The notes under the pieces were generated by a model, which did no database searches, was not told where the DNA came from, and saw only the letters and a list, made by a program, of their open reading frames with translations. A stretch of 64,000 bases of DNA, from positions 12,090,001 through 12,154,000 of the forward strand of contig NC_134161.1 in assembly GCF_033958435.1 (NCBI RefSeq), in the 5' to 3' direction. A program made the position numbers and the translations under genes. This document shows, in pieces, positions 20,576-31,600 of this stretch (positions within the stretch are counted from its first letter, which is position 1; every line of letters begins with the position of its first letter). The stretch comes from Carettochelys insculpta (Eukaryota; Chordata; Testudines; Carettochelyidae).

Positions 20576-23229
20576 ATGATTTGGTTGTGCCTGGAAAGGG
20601 GGAAATACCTGAAATTGCAGGATCTCCCAGAACATGGAAAGGGAAGGTGACCAACAGGGAATAGCAATATGGCAGAGTGACCACTGGAGGCAGCTGCAGC
20701 AGGAAAACAGTGGCCCCATGGAAACAGGGAGGGGTAACTGCCCTTCGACCCTAATCCCCACACCTCGGTCACAGTGCCATTCAGGGACTGCCCTGCTACC
20801 TCCCCACAACTCCCATGCACAATTAACCCAAATCATTTGCATAAACCAGTTTGAGTCAATCTTTTGAAGTAACATCCACAAGTCAGAACCTGCTCATGCA
20901 TGGTCCTCAGCTTCTTCCATCCGGGACCCCATCTTAGCAGGTTCTTCTGCCGAGCTAGGAACACTTTTCTATATAGCATTGCAGTAAGGACAAGGTGGTT
21001 GTGAGCATTTAGGGTCATGACAACCAAGCCAAAGACCTGGGTCTAATGAATTCCCTTTGGAATTGGTGTGATGAATTGGTAGATACTCAGTCTGGTTGCC
21101 CCTGGACAGGTGCCCACACCCTAAAACTACAATGTTAGGGACATTAGCTCAGCTCCTGAGCAGAGCGGTCAAGGGCTGAGCAGGCCATGGAGAGTGAACA
21201 CCTCTTTAAGCCCATGGCAGAGATCATTCTGCACCAGGATTGCAGCCCATGGGCAATGGGCAGAGTGAGTTTTCCCAGTCACTGGCCAGGCTGTAACAAC
21301 ACTGTGGATAAAGACAGACTTTTCTCTCCACAGGGCTGTCAATCGGGCGCCTCTCACAAGCGATGAATTAACTTCATTCTACAGGACAGCATAGTTGGAG
21401 TTTAAAACAGCATCCTTGGTGGATGCGAGCAGAAGTGGGCGCTCACCGTGCTGCTGCCTGCAGGCAGCTGTGGGACCCTAGGAACGTGCCATCCAGATTG
21501 GAGACAAAAGCAGCTCTAGAGGCTACTTACAGCAATCAGTGAAATATCAGCAAGGTATGATCTATAGGCGGCGGGGCGGGGGAGAGATCCAGGACTTTCC
21601 TAGTGCCCCAGGAAACAATGTTTCTTTCACTGCTAAGGTACTAAATTTGTGTTGCCTTTGCCGTGAAAGGACAAGAACAAAACTCCAGAGCCTCCTGCTT
21701 CCTTTGGGTGCCTTCGCTGCTTTCCAAAGTCCATAGGTCGTCCTCTGGAAAAGAGGGTGACTTTTCTTTGAGTCACTTCCATGATGCTAGGAACTGAGAG
21801 TGAATTGGCCATCTCCAGGGTCAGAGGAGACACCCATTGCAGGTGGATGGCGTCTCACTCAGAGCAGGACAAGCTACTCTGACCAGCATTACTATTCCAC
21901 ACAAGTTAACTCAGACACCAGCTTAATACTTTCACAGGCAGCCAGCGTTTGCCATCAGGTTTCAGACAAGAAGGATGGGGAGAGACTGCAGGAGACATTC
22001 ACACGTCTTTGCTTTCCTATCTTGGGAATCTTTTATTTGCCTGCCCTCTTCCCCTGGTTTGCATGAGCACATGTGTCTGCATGGGCACCTGTGAGCATAT
22101 GTGTGGTGCATGAAACCCTGAGTCTGAATGCCTGAATCAAGATAAAAATTCGCATGCGGGGGAATATCAGTAGGGATAGAATCCAGCATCCACCAGTTGA
22201 GCTGAAGGGCTAACTCCAGGAGATGATAATAACATAGTAGCCTGTTGTCTTTTATGCGCAATGCTCACTAGAAGGGTATTGTGGTTTGCATGTCCCTAGG
22301 AAAGCGTGTGAGGTGCAAAGTTGCCTGTCTCCTCAGACACTGGTGCACAAGTTTTTGTGTCTGTGGACATCTGTCACCAAACAGTATCTCTTGTTAAACT
22401 CCTGTAGTGGATGGGCTCTTGTGTCAAACTCAGGAAACCACACAACCATCCCAGAGCATTCAACTGCACTGCTGCTGCCTACTCAACCAAACCCACATTC
22501 CCTGGGGGTTTGATGTGACCCATGTATGCGCAGGACTTTTCCACTTTTTCCTATGGGCTTCCTTTACAAAGGGGAATGTCCCAGCTCCTGACTCACTTTC
22601 TTGTCCTTTGTTCTCTGCTGACACCACAGGACCACTCGTAGTGCAGTACATCTCTACCAACTTTCCACACATGCAGAGTGTCCAGGCTCATGTTACAGCA
22701 GAGTGACCAGGATACAGGACATGACACAGAGGCAGAAAGACCAATTCACACTCTCCTTCTCTTTTGGGGGCGGAGGGAAGGGCAGGACAGGAGGGAACTG
22801 GGGTGTTAGCCAGTGCTAGTCCCTGGCATCCATATCCCATTGTCACCTTTGCTGCCTGGTGCCCCTGCCAGCCCTGTGTTTGGCATTCCCATTCCAATGC
22901 TTATTGCATGCATTCTGGTCACGGGCAAAGGAATGGCCTCTGGACATGGTGCAGTGCTGCTCACTATGGACCAGGCTAGGTCTTGGGCAAGCTTCTCCCA
23001 ACAGAGCTTATCTGGCTAAACTCTGAGCTGACCACCCCTTGGTTTTCCATTACCCTCACACACCACCAGGCTAATGCAGATTTTATCCAAGGGAAAACCA
23101 CCCATCTGCTCACCTTCTGGGATCCCCGAAACTGAGAATTCTGCAGTGAATGAGCAAGTGCTTGGAGAGAAGGAATTGACAACATCACAACCACAGGGGA
23201 CAGATCAGCAGAGCCTGGGAGGGGGAGTC
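20576..23229. other. No recognisable gene
   Basis: Intronic sequence with short frames only. A GT/CA-rich, ATGTG-containing stretch is at 22060-22110. Confidence 0.4.
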
Positions 23230-23411
23230 CAGTGTTCCCTCTCATCTCTTCCACCCATGAGCACCATACATTTTACATGCACCAAAGCGTGTGCAAATGT
23301 GCACCACCAGTAGAAACAAAAGAACTAGCTGTGGGTGCTCTGCTAATTGGATGGATGACACTGGAATCTCTCTAAGCAACTGCCCATGTGCACAACTTAC
23401 AGGGAACACTG
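23230..23411. mobile_element. hAT-like MITE, copy 2
   Basis: The ends CAGTGTTCCCTCT and AGGGAACACTG are inverted repeats. The interior shares CACCAAAGCGTGTGCAAATG, GTGCACCACCAGTAGAAAC and AACTTACAGGGAACACTG with the other copies. The flanks (GGGGAGTC and TCCTACAC) do not match, so no target duplication survives here. Confidence 0.75.
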
Positions 23412-24839
23412 TCCTACACAGACATTGTGCTTATGTTTCCAAAGGCAGAAAAGGGCCCTAATTTAATTTCTTGTCCCTGCACCACTTCAAACGAGAGACT
23501 CTACCGGCATTTCATGTCCACCTCCCCGATGCCAGTGCCACATTATGTCCACCCTTGGCACCGTTCCACTCACTGCCGCAGAGTTGGAGAGCTTAGATTT
23601 TGCCCAAAATGACCAGCAAACATTAATGTAGCTACTGCAACACACGGCCACTGAAAAGTCGCTCCTGAGCATGAGAGTTTTAATTACCAGTGGTGAAGCT
23701 TTCAATTAAAACCTATCCTTTACAGAACAAAGAAAGATTCTCATTGCCAGCGACAAGGGAGACCCATTAGATGATAGAGTCTATCTGCTGCCAGAGGAGG
23801 AATGGGTGTCTGGGTAAAAGACATCCCAGATAACACATAGACTGCGATCTGAGGCATTATATGTTCAGCGGCATCCTCTGTCTCTGCGTCCCTTGGATAA
23901 AGCCCATTTCTTCCCTATATGCAATATCCCCCCCCCATCCCCAGCATTATGAACAGAGAAGGAGGGAGGTGCCCCAACAGTTCTGTTCACATCTCTGAAT
24001 GCTCCAAAGAGTTAATGCCTGCAAGGAATCAAACCCCACAGGCTGGAGTGTGCATGCAATGGGATTTTAATGAGCAGTTCTGCAGGCGAGGCACACTGGC
24101 ATTTGCATTCCCCATGCCTGGCACCAAACTGATCACCCCTCCCATCAGTGACATCTTACGGCTGCTCCTCACTCTGCTTCTGGCTCTCAACACATGCCTG
24201 CCGATGCCTACGAACTCGGGATTCACAAACTTCAGGGATGGCATGTACTTTGCAAATGCACAAGCCCAGCACATGGTTACTGGATGTGTACCAGAGGCAT
24301 CTTTAACAGCAGCCTCAGCAGACCAGCGCTTTCTCGATCCCACAATATAGGCATGCACAAGTCCACACATTCTGCAAAATGATCAGGCCAGAGCCCCAGC
24401 AAGGCCAGAGATGCCAGAGCCTTAACCAACCCAACCAGACACCAGCACAGAAGCAAAAAAGGACCAACCCACACACCCCTTGCCATTCAGTGATTTGAAG
24501 GAAAGGAACAGGGGTTCAGTTAATGGTAACTCCCTTCCAGGCATCCAGATCTCACTGCCAGCTTTGCTGCTTGGCATCTGTATTTACCTGCCCATCCCCT
24601 GCATGGCACCAGCATTCCTGTGCCAATGGAGTAACAGAATTTGCCTTTGGTCCTTTGCAGAGACCATGGTGACCTCTGAGCCGCCAGCCTCAGCCCTCCA
24701 TCAGCAACCCCTTTGCCTAGTCCACTAAGCCCACAGACAGGAGCTACAGAGGCAGCATGGCATTTTCATCCCCTGCTTTTCCTGCAGAACTCAGGACAAG
24801 CCACGTCCGAGTCAGGGCTAAGCAGCAGCCGTCCCCGGT
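23412..24839. other. No recognisable feature (intron next to the CpG island)
   Basis: Pyrimidine-rich in places, with a C run at about 23929. No second IgLON exon and no repeat I can name. Confidence 0.4.
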
Positions 24840-24940
24840 AGCCATGTGGCGTGGAAAGCCCCCCGCTCCACAGGCCAGTGACTTGCCCTGGGGCCGGAGC
24901 GCCCACAGAGCGACCCCCCCAGAGCCCCAGAGAAACACAT

Positions 24941-24953
24941 CTGCTCCTACCTG
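24941..24953 (-). promoter_or_regulatory. Splice donor of the IgLON first coding exon
   Basis: On the minus strand the exon ends CCCTCAG and the intron begins GTAGGAGCAG, a near-consensus donor (CAG|GTRRG). The split falls after two bases of the Arg codon in ATLR, as expected if the next exon supplies the final base and then the first Ig-domain cysteine. Confidence 0.88.
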
Positions 24954-25117
24954 AGGGTGGCGCTCTCCCCTTGCCTGACGGTCACGTTGTCCATAGCTTT
25001 GGGGAAGGTGGCATCTCCGCTGCGCACGGGCACTCCTGCGGGCACAAGGAAGAGCAGCCTGAGACTCAGGGCGACGAGGCACCTCCAGGGCAAGACTAAG
25101 CGCCCACCGAGCCCCAT
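24951..25117 (-). CDS. NTM/OPCML: First coding exon of an IgLON cell-adhesion protein (neurotrimin/OPCML type), 5' partial gene
   Basis: Reading the minus strand from the ATG at 25117 gives 55 codons plus two bases. The product opens [20 protein letters not shown], continues through a hydrophobic signal peptide (LLFLVPAG, residues 21-28), then [20 protein letters not shown] and QGESATL, and stops at a consensus donor (CAG|GTAGGA, intron from 24950) that splits an Arg codon. This matches the N-terminus of the IgLON proteins OPCML and neurotrimin, GPI-anchored neuronal adhesion molecules with three Ig domains. N44-V-T is a glycosylation sequon, and the first Ig cysteine would be in the next exon. 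The start has a strong context (G at -3 and +4). OPCML and NTM are neighbouring paralogues with nearly identical sequence here, and the distinguishing residues lie in the next exon, outside this window, so I cannot choose. The family call is firm; the paralogue is open. Confidence 0.93.
25031..25062 (-). promoter_or_regulatory. Embedded 3' splice acceptor inside the signal-peptide coding sequence
   Basis: Minus-strand bases 25058-25036 form a C/T-rich run ending in GCAG, followed by GAGTGCCC. This is a good acceptor (polypyrimidine then CAG|G) lying between the codons for the signal peptide and VPVRSG. In mammals OPCML and NTM have alternative upstream first exons with other signal peptides that join exactly at the residues G|VPVRSG, which would need this site. 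Its presence is read directly; its use in this species is inferred. Confidence 0.7.
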
Positions 25118-26115
25118 CGCGGGCCGCGGGGACTCTCCACAAAGGCCACCGGGAGAGGCGGGGAGGCGCAGGCTGGCAGCGCCGGGCAGAGCCCCGGCTC
25201 CTCGGAGATCAGCAGCGCCCCTGGGACTCCAGCCTGCTGCGGAGCATCGGGGGGAGTCCCGGGCGTCCCGGGGGAGCGCAGGAACGGTGCTGGGCGCGTC
25301 CCCAGCCGGCTCCTCCGGCTCACAGCTCCGCAGTCACTTTGCGGGAGCTAGGCTGCCATCGCCGGGGCCGCACCAGGGGGAGTCAGGGGCCGGGCTCCTC
25401 CGCGGGGAGAGGAGCGGCCGGGAAGGGTCCGGCTCGGCTCAGCGCGGGGCGGACGCGGGCGCAGCAGCCGCAGCCGGGGCCAGGCGAGCGGCGCGGGAGC
25501 CGGCGGCTGCCCCCGCTCTCAGCAGCCCAGCTGCGCTCTGCCGGCCGGCCGGGAGCATCGCCTCGGAGCGCGCCCGGCCGGGGTTGTCATGGCAGCGGCT
25601 GCATCCCTGCCCAGCGCCGGGGCTCCGGTCCAGCCCCACCGAGCGGCGCGGCCCCGGCCCACCCAGCGGCTGCGGGGCGAGCCCGGTTAACCCTGCCCGC
25701 GCCGGGCCGGCTTTAACCCCTCCTGCCCACGCCCCCGCGGGCGGAGCTCGCCTTCTCTCCGCCACCCGCTGAACAGCCGCTCTCGGCCCCGCCCAGGGGC
25801 TCGCCGGGCGGTCAGCGCCGCGCCTCCGGACCAGCTCCGGGCTGGTGCCCCGCCACTTGGCCCAGGGGGAAACTGAGGCACGGAGCGGCCCCCGGCGAGG
25901 CAGCGGGGGAATAAACCAACCCGGGGCTGCCAGTGCTAACACCGCGCTAGTCATAACACCGGGAGCCGGGTGGAGCCCGAAAGACTTTCTCCCAACTCCC
26001 AAGTTAGGACGCGGCGCCGTGCGCCTGGGAGCGCCTGCCTGCCTGCCTCGCTGCACCCTGGGTCACCGCCCTGCACACTCCGCGCAGGGAAGAGGTGCCA
26101 GAGAGACAGCCCGGA

Positions 26116-28401
26116 AAAGCAGAGTCCGTTAGCCCGAGGAACAGGTGCAATGCAGACAGCCCAAGCGCAAGCCCGTGGTCAGGCACTGCAATGGCTCCTG
26201 GGGCTTGGCTGCTACTAAACCCGGCGGTTTGGGTCAGCTAGTCACACAGGCTGAGCGCGCAGAACTGCACCTCAAGTCCAGGGCCCCTCACCTACTGTAA
26301 AGGGTGGTCTTAACGAGCAGGGCCCCCGGGAACCCAGCGAGAACTGCGATTTCATTTCGCCCAGGCACCCAGCAACTCTTACACAGCACCGTGTGTTTGT
26401 TTTAGCACAGTCACATGGATCTGAGCTGGAATCAAACCCCTGACCTAAATGGGAAAAGATCCATAACCTGCTACTAATCCCTTGAGTCTTCCAATCCCCT
26501 GTAAACTATTTAATTAATTAACTCTGCTATTTAATTTCGTAAACATGCCATTTGTCAGGTAGAGAAGACACTATCTACTAACGCTTTGTTGTTGCTATGT
26601 TGATGCATCAGGAAGTTGGGTTTTTTTGGTTTTGTATTTTTGTTAGTTTGTTTGATTTTGCCAGTTTTTTCCATTTCTTTAAAAAAAAATTCTTTTTTTA
26701 ATTTAACACTGGTAGAAGGTGCTGGACTGACACTCCTAGGGGCAGAGACCATATTCAGCTACAGGAAGATAAGAGGACTGGGGCAAACAACCTAACTAGT
26801 TTTAAAATGGAGCAAAACAGGGTTGCATGTGATAGCAGGGGACTGGACTGCATGAACCAGGAAGTTGCCCCAGTTATGTTCAGGGCATACATACAACAAA
26901 GCATAAAATACTGGGGATGGAAGATTACAATGTATCACAACTTTATTTCTTAGAGTTCTGCATGGTCACACACAGGAAGCCCGCAACAGAGAGCAGGCTG
27001 CTCCCCAAACCAGAGTGACAAAGCTACTCCCCTTACTGTGTCCCAGACAGATTGCCAAACCATCAGATTCCATGCTTCCCTGCAGAGGCATCTAGCCTGC
27101 AAGCAGGACCAGGAAAACTCTTAGTAAAGAGCTTGGTGCTTTTACAGAATCTTCCCGCCCTGTGTTCCTGTTTCTCACCCTGCTATGGGAGGAATCCACA
27201 CCCTGACATGAGAAGTTTGGTCCATTCTGACAACTAAGGGTTAAACCAACTTTGTTTATTGTTCCCTTGATTACTGTCACTCCCCAAAGCCCCACTGGGG
27301 ACTCAGACCCCAGTGCACCCCACCCTACAAAACAGAGCGGACAATACATATGAGGTTAGTGAGACAACTTTTACGCTAGGAGGAAACCTGAGAACAACTG
27401 AGTTTATCTCATATGGAGCTTTCCAGATCTCCTCCTGGCTGTTTGTGCCTATCTATTGAGCCTTCACTGTTAGCATTTAAAAAAAAGTGGAACTCTCAGA
27501 GCCATTCAGCTAACCCCTCTCTTCCCGTATCCCAATGCACATGGGTCTCTGTTGCCTTCTAGGTTTGTGGGTGACTCCTAAAATCAAAGGCTCTGAAGGC
27601 TTGTCTGGCAAGGGGGTTCAGGCAGACAGGTGAACACTAGTCTAGCATACACCAAACCCAGGACATTTGTTGATTACAGGAATGTTGTACAAGACGTACT
27701 AAGATTCCAAATCCCACCATAATATGCATTGGACTCAGGGTCACTCATAGGATGGCTTCTCTTTGGGCATCTGCTGCAGAGCGACTCTTCCCGTCTTTCA
27801 TATTTCCCCAATACAAAGGGACGGTCAGCAGTGGAACACCACCCTTCACACACGGGCCCTGCTCAGTCTATCTTTGATGCCATCCTGTACTTCATTCTCC
27901 TGCAGCCTCCAGCCCCTTTTTCCACACGGCAAAAAATGATTCCCACAGGAAAAGTGCTGTGAGCCTGTTGCTTGCCAAAATCAACACGGCCTTTCACGGA
28001 ATTGAACATTAAATGTGCCACCCATGTTCTCCTTGGGGTGACCTTTCAACAGGCTACACTTCCAGCCTCCTTGAATCAGCTCCCCTTCCCTTTTAATAAG
28101 ACAGAGAGGCATTGGAGGCAAAAGTTCTTTGAGTACAGAGGATGAAAGGTATGTGAAGAGCTTGGATTAAGGAGATATAAGAAAGAGCTGAGTCGTGTTT
28201 AAAGAGAAATTAATTCAGCTACAGGAGCAGGAGATCTGAAGCATCCCCTAACCAATTTGGACCATGCAGAGCATCTCACCATGCAGGATGCCAAGCGGCA
28301 AAAGTTCTAGCCAATGAAACAAAAGAAAGAAGCGCTCCATCAACAGGGCATGATATCATCGGCTGATACGATACCATGATGCTGTGATTGGGTGAAGCAT
28401 G
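26116..28401. other. Upstream flank of the IgLON exon; no recognisable gene
   Basis: AT-rich poly-T/A block at 26620-26710. The remainder looks unique. No alternative first exon was recognised, though one need not be easy to see. Confidence 0.4.
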
Positions 28402-28640
28402 AAGCAGCATGATCCAATGGTTAGTTTGCTGACCTGTGACATATGAGACTCTGGATCATATTCTCTGCTTTGTTGTTGACTTCCATTTGGACCTTGGGCA
28501 AGTCACTTAGTCTCTCTGTGCCTCAGTTCCTCATCTGTACAATGCGGATAAAAGCACTGATCTATCTCAGAGGGTAAATGTACTGTGAGGGTAAATGTAG
28601 TTATTATGAAGGGCTCAGACTGTATGGCAATGGAGGCCAT
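28402..28640 (+). repeat. MIR/CORE-SINE
   Basis: A tRNA-like head (GATCCAATGGTTAGTTTGCT) is followed by the conserved core: TTGGACCTTGGGCAAGTCAC, TTAGTCTCTCTGTGCCTCAG and TTCCTCATCTGTACAATGCG, then a tail ending in GAAGGGCTCAGACTG. These are the diagnostic MIR words. Ancient, inactive. It overlaps a 189-codon minus-strand frame, which I therefore regard as spurious. Confidence 0.9.
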
Positions 28641-31600
28641 ATAGAGAATAGAAGAGAGTAGGTAGAATAGAGTGAGGTGGGGCAGGGTATTTGGAAGGAG
28701 GAGCTGGCCAATGCGCTGATGATTTGAAGCTATGTTCTCCCCCCGGCCCACAACAAAGCCTGCCTGTGCATACCAAGTCCTACCAAGTCCCCACTCCACT
28801 GCTCTGTCTCCCCTTCTTACACAGACACAATCTACAAACAAACCAGCCTGTCGCAGCTCATCTCCCTGCCGATCGCTGTAATTGGTTCCAATTTTTAAAA
28901 TATCCATAGACAGAAAACACATGCACACAAACAGCAAAGAGATAAAGCCAGCCAGATTCCTTTGAATAATTGTGTGGCTCTGGGAGTGGAGGAACCAGCC
29001 GTTGAGTCCAGCTGTGACTGTGCAGCAGCAGAAGAGAGAGAGCTTTGTAGCTTCCCCCGAGGACACGAGCAATCAGTTTCCATTGCTGGATTTGGACCAA
29101 GACAGAAGTCTGGGGTCTCCACATGGGAGGGTGCTTACAGACTGGCATGCAGCTCAAAAAGGGATATGGCATCTTTTCTGATTTCTCCCAGCTTTTGCCG
29201 TACTCCTGTAAAGATCAGTTTCCCTTGTGATGGTTGCCTGCCAAGAGCAAACAGCAAGAAATATATTCCCAATCTGTTCTTTCTTTCTAACAAGGCTAAA
29301 TGCACCCCACAATAAACAGGGACCCAGTAGACCCTGAAATGCAATGCACAGCCTGACAAGGAGAGGGTTGGCTAAACTGACCAGTGGGAGGCTTGGGGAA
29401 GACATGAGATAGATTTAAAGATCACCTAAACTGGACTAGTATTTCCCCCAGGGTTATCAAAAACAGATGGACCCAGGAAAGGCAAAAGGGCAGAAGAATA
29501 AATAGTTCATGAGTCAAGCCTACAGAGAAATCTCCAGGGACACCCTGGAGTAGACAGAAGCTATCTGAATGAGAGCAGAGAACCCCAAAATCTTGCAGTG
29601 TCATAGACAAGGTGGATGGGAGCCTTAAGGGTCTCAATAAGGTGTGGGGAAGCATGTTAAAATCCTCACTTTGTCAGTGAAGTAAAATGCCTTTGAGCAT
29701 TTACTCTTTTTTTTGTTTTTGTTTTAGAGCGCAATTGGACAGAGACAGTGCAAAATTCAGAGATGAGCCAGGCAGACCCTGTAAAATTCAACTGTTCATA
29801 AGAATTCACAAACACCTTTCCATCCTTAACTCTCAGGGCCTTTGCAGTTCTGCTATGACCTTCAACATCAAGGAAGTATGTCTGCATGCAAACAAACCCC
29901 TAAACTCCCAGCAAAATTCAGTAATAACCACCAAGTTCTGCCTAAGTTAGCTTCCTTACACAATTCTGACGCAAAAATGGCCCCTGGGTCTTGTGTCAAG
30001 TGTGAGCAAAATCCCCAGATGCAATCATTCCTGAAATTTGAGGGACTTTGGGGTGGCTTCTGCAGCCAGCGTTTCTTTATCATTTGTTGTCCAGGGTTGT
30101 GTGTCAGTTCAAGACAGGTTAATTTACACTTTCTTTCAGTTTTGCTGCAAACACTTGGCACAGTGTTCATGTTTAGCTTACACGTGGGTGTACGTAGGAG
30201 GCCATTGATATAGTAGTACAGACACAATGAAACATCAAACACTACGCAGAAAATATATACCCACTCATAAGGAAGAATTTTATTACAGAAAAACTTAACC
30301 TGTTGAAATTCTTGGTGTGTGCAATGTGTATAATTAGATAAGCAACATTTTGTCTTAATTTACAGACTCTTATGCGCACAGATTTCAGGTACTATAGTGA
30401 GTTCATGCACTACATCATAAAGCCTGATTATGGATGGACACGTAGACAATTTTGAAATTGCCAACTCTCATCTGAAAGTTAATTGGTTTAAAATTCATCC
30501 CTTATAGCCACTGTAACATCTGTGCATGCTATACCCTTAACACACACACAATTATTCCATCAACCTCTTTCATGCTATCATGTTAAATGCTCTCCTTAAG
30601 CAACTTGACTGTTACAAAGGTGCTTCACAAAACTTCACACTTGCTACCTAAGCAACTCACCCATTAAAGTCAACGGGTTGTAAAAGTCTTTTAAAAAAAT
30701 CAAGATTCGGCGAAGACACAAAGGATTCATACCCATCCACACTGACACAGGATTCATTGGCTAATTGTTTTCCATTCCTAGGAGTGGCTCCAATAAAAAA
30801 CAGTGAGAGCAGGTGTTACATGACTCATCTTCCTAGAGGAATTCCTTCCATGAACGGAGACAATGCTCAGGCAAGACACTGCACCTCTCTGCTGTGCCAG
30901 ATGTGAGATTCCCAAATAATGCTAGTTCATTTCCTCACCCTGCAGCTCTACCAGAGATATGACTTACTTGTCCTTCCACTGGCTTTCTTTTTTTTTTTTT
31001 TTAAATTTCCCATCACAGCCTAGTCTCACGCAGGCTAATGTGTCAATGTGACTTCTCCCCGCTCTTTCCCCTTCATGTCTCTCAATCTCCTGGTTCCCCA
31101 AACCCTGAAACTGCTCCAGCTCTTGTCTGGCTAATACTTTCTGGGAGCCACCCCAAAAAATTGTTTGATTTGGATTCGGCAGTAACAGGAGCAGCTGCTG
31201 TCACATGTGAAGAGGAGTGATGATTATTAGCAATATATTTATTGAGTTTTAAAAACATAATACAAGAGGCTCCGTTAATCCCCCAATAAAGACGCAGTTA
31301 ATATTTAACTGGCATTTATTTAAACTTACAGTAACTGTCCTATTAAATGTAAATTAACTGTGCATTTGGGAGCCTTTCCCTGAAGTCTTGCTGAGATTCC
31401 ACTGATCCAGTCTTTCTACTCCCTGCACTTTACACCAGGCAGCAAGCCAGAAAAAGAACATTTCCTTTGCCCTTTAAAAAGCTAGTGAGTTTGGGGGATG
31501 GTTTAGTGTCTCTCTCTCTCTCCCTTCTCGGCTGTCTGGGTCTTATTTTAAAATGGAACTTAACTCTTTCAAACCCCCATGACAAGTTATTTTGGAGGCT

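Larger units (their letters stand above)
1..24950 (-). other. Inferred first intron (5' part) of the IgLON gene
   Basis: Everything below the donor at 24950 is downstream of the exon on the minus strand. I recognise no second IgLON exon (no CTID-type Ig-domain start behind an acceptor). IgLON genes are known for first introns of tens to hundreds of kilobases, so this span is read as the start of that intron, filled with the repeats listed separately. Confidence 0.65.
24840..26115. promoter_or_regulatory. CpG island / putative promoter of the IgLON gene
   Basis: This stretch is strikingly GC- and CpG-rich against AT-richer flanks. It covers the IgLON first coding exon and about 1 kb upstream of it on the minus strand. 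It holds GC-box-like motifs (GGGGCGG at 25446, CCCCGCCC at 25787) and an EGR-like GCCCACGCC at 25725. I see no TATA box between 25118 and 25900, so a TATA-less, dispersed-start promoter is likely. The transcription start cannot be placed from sequence. Several long open frames here on both strands are a by-product of high GC. Confidence 0.8.

Noticed and set aside
24744..25142. 132-codon minus-strand open frame starting at 25142
   Set aside because: It is in a different frame from the IgLON reading at 25117 and reads through the splice donor. The IgLON frame has clear family identity.
24957..25772. 271-codon plus-strand open frame across the CpG island
   Set aside because: Composition (Ala, Gly, Pro, Arg, Ser runs) is what random GC-rich DNA gives. 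The real exon is on the opposite strand in part of it, and no domain is recognisable.
25439..26056. 205-codon minus-strand open frame
   Set aside because: GC-driven, Arg/Pro/Ala-rich, no domain. It lies in the putative promoter/5' UTR.
28503..29072. 189-codon minus-strand open frame
   Set aside because: Its 3' end runs through a MIR SINE and it has no recognisable domain or splice context.
29704..29760. Polypyrimidine tract plus TTTTAG resembling a splice acceptor
   Set aside because: The following frame has no recognisable protein and no donor that I can support.
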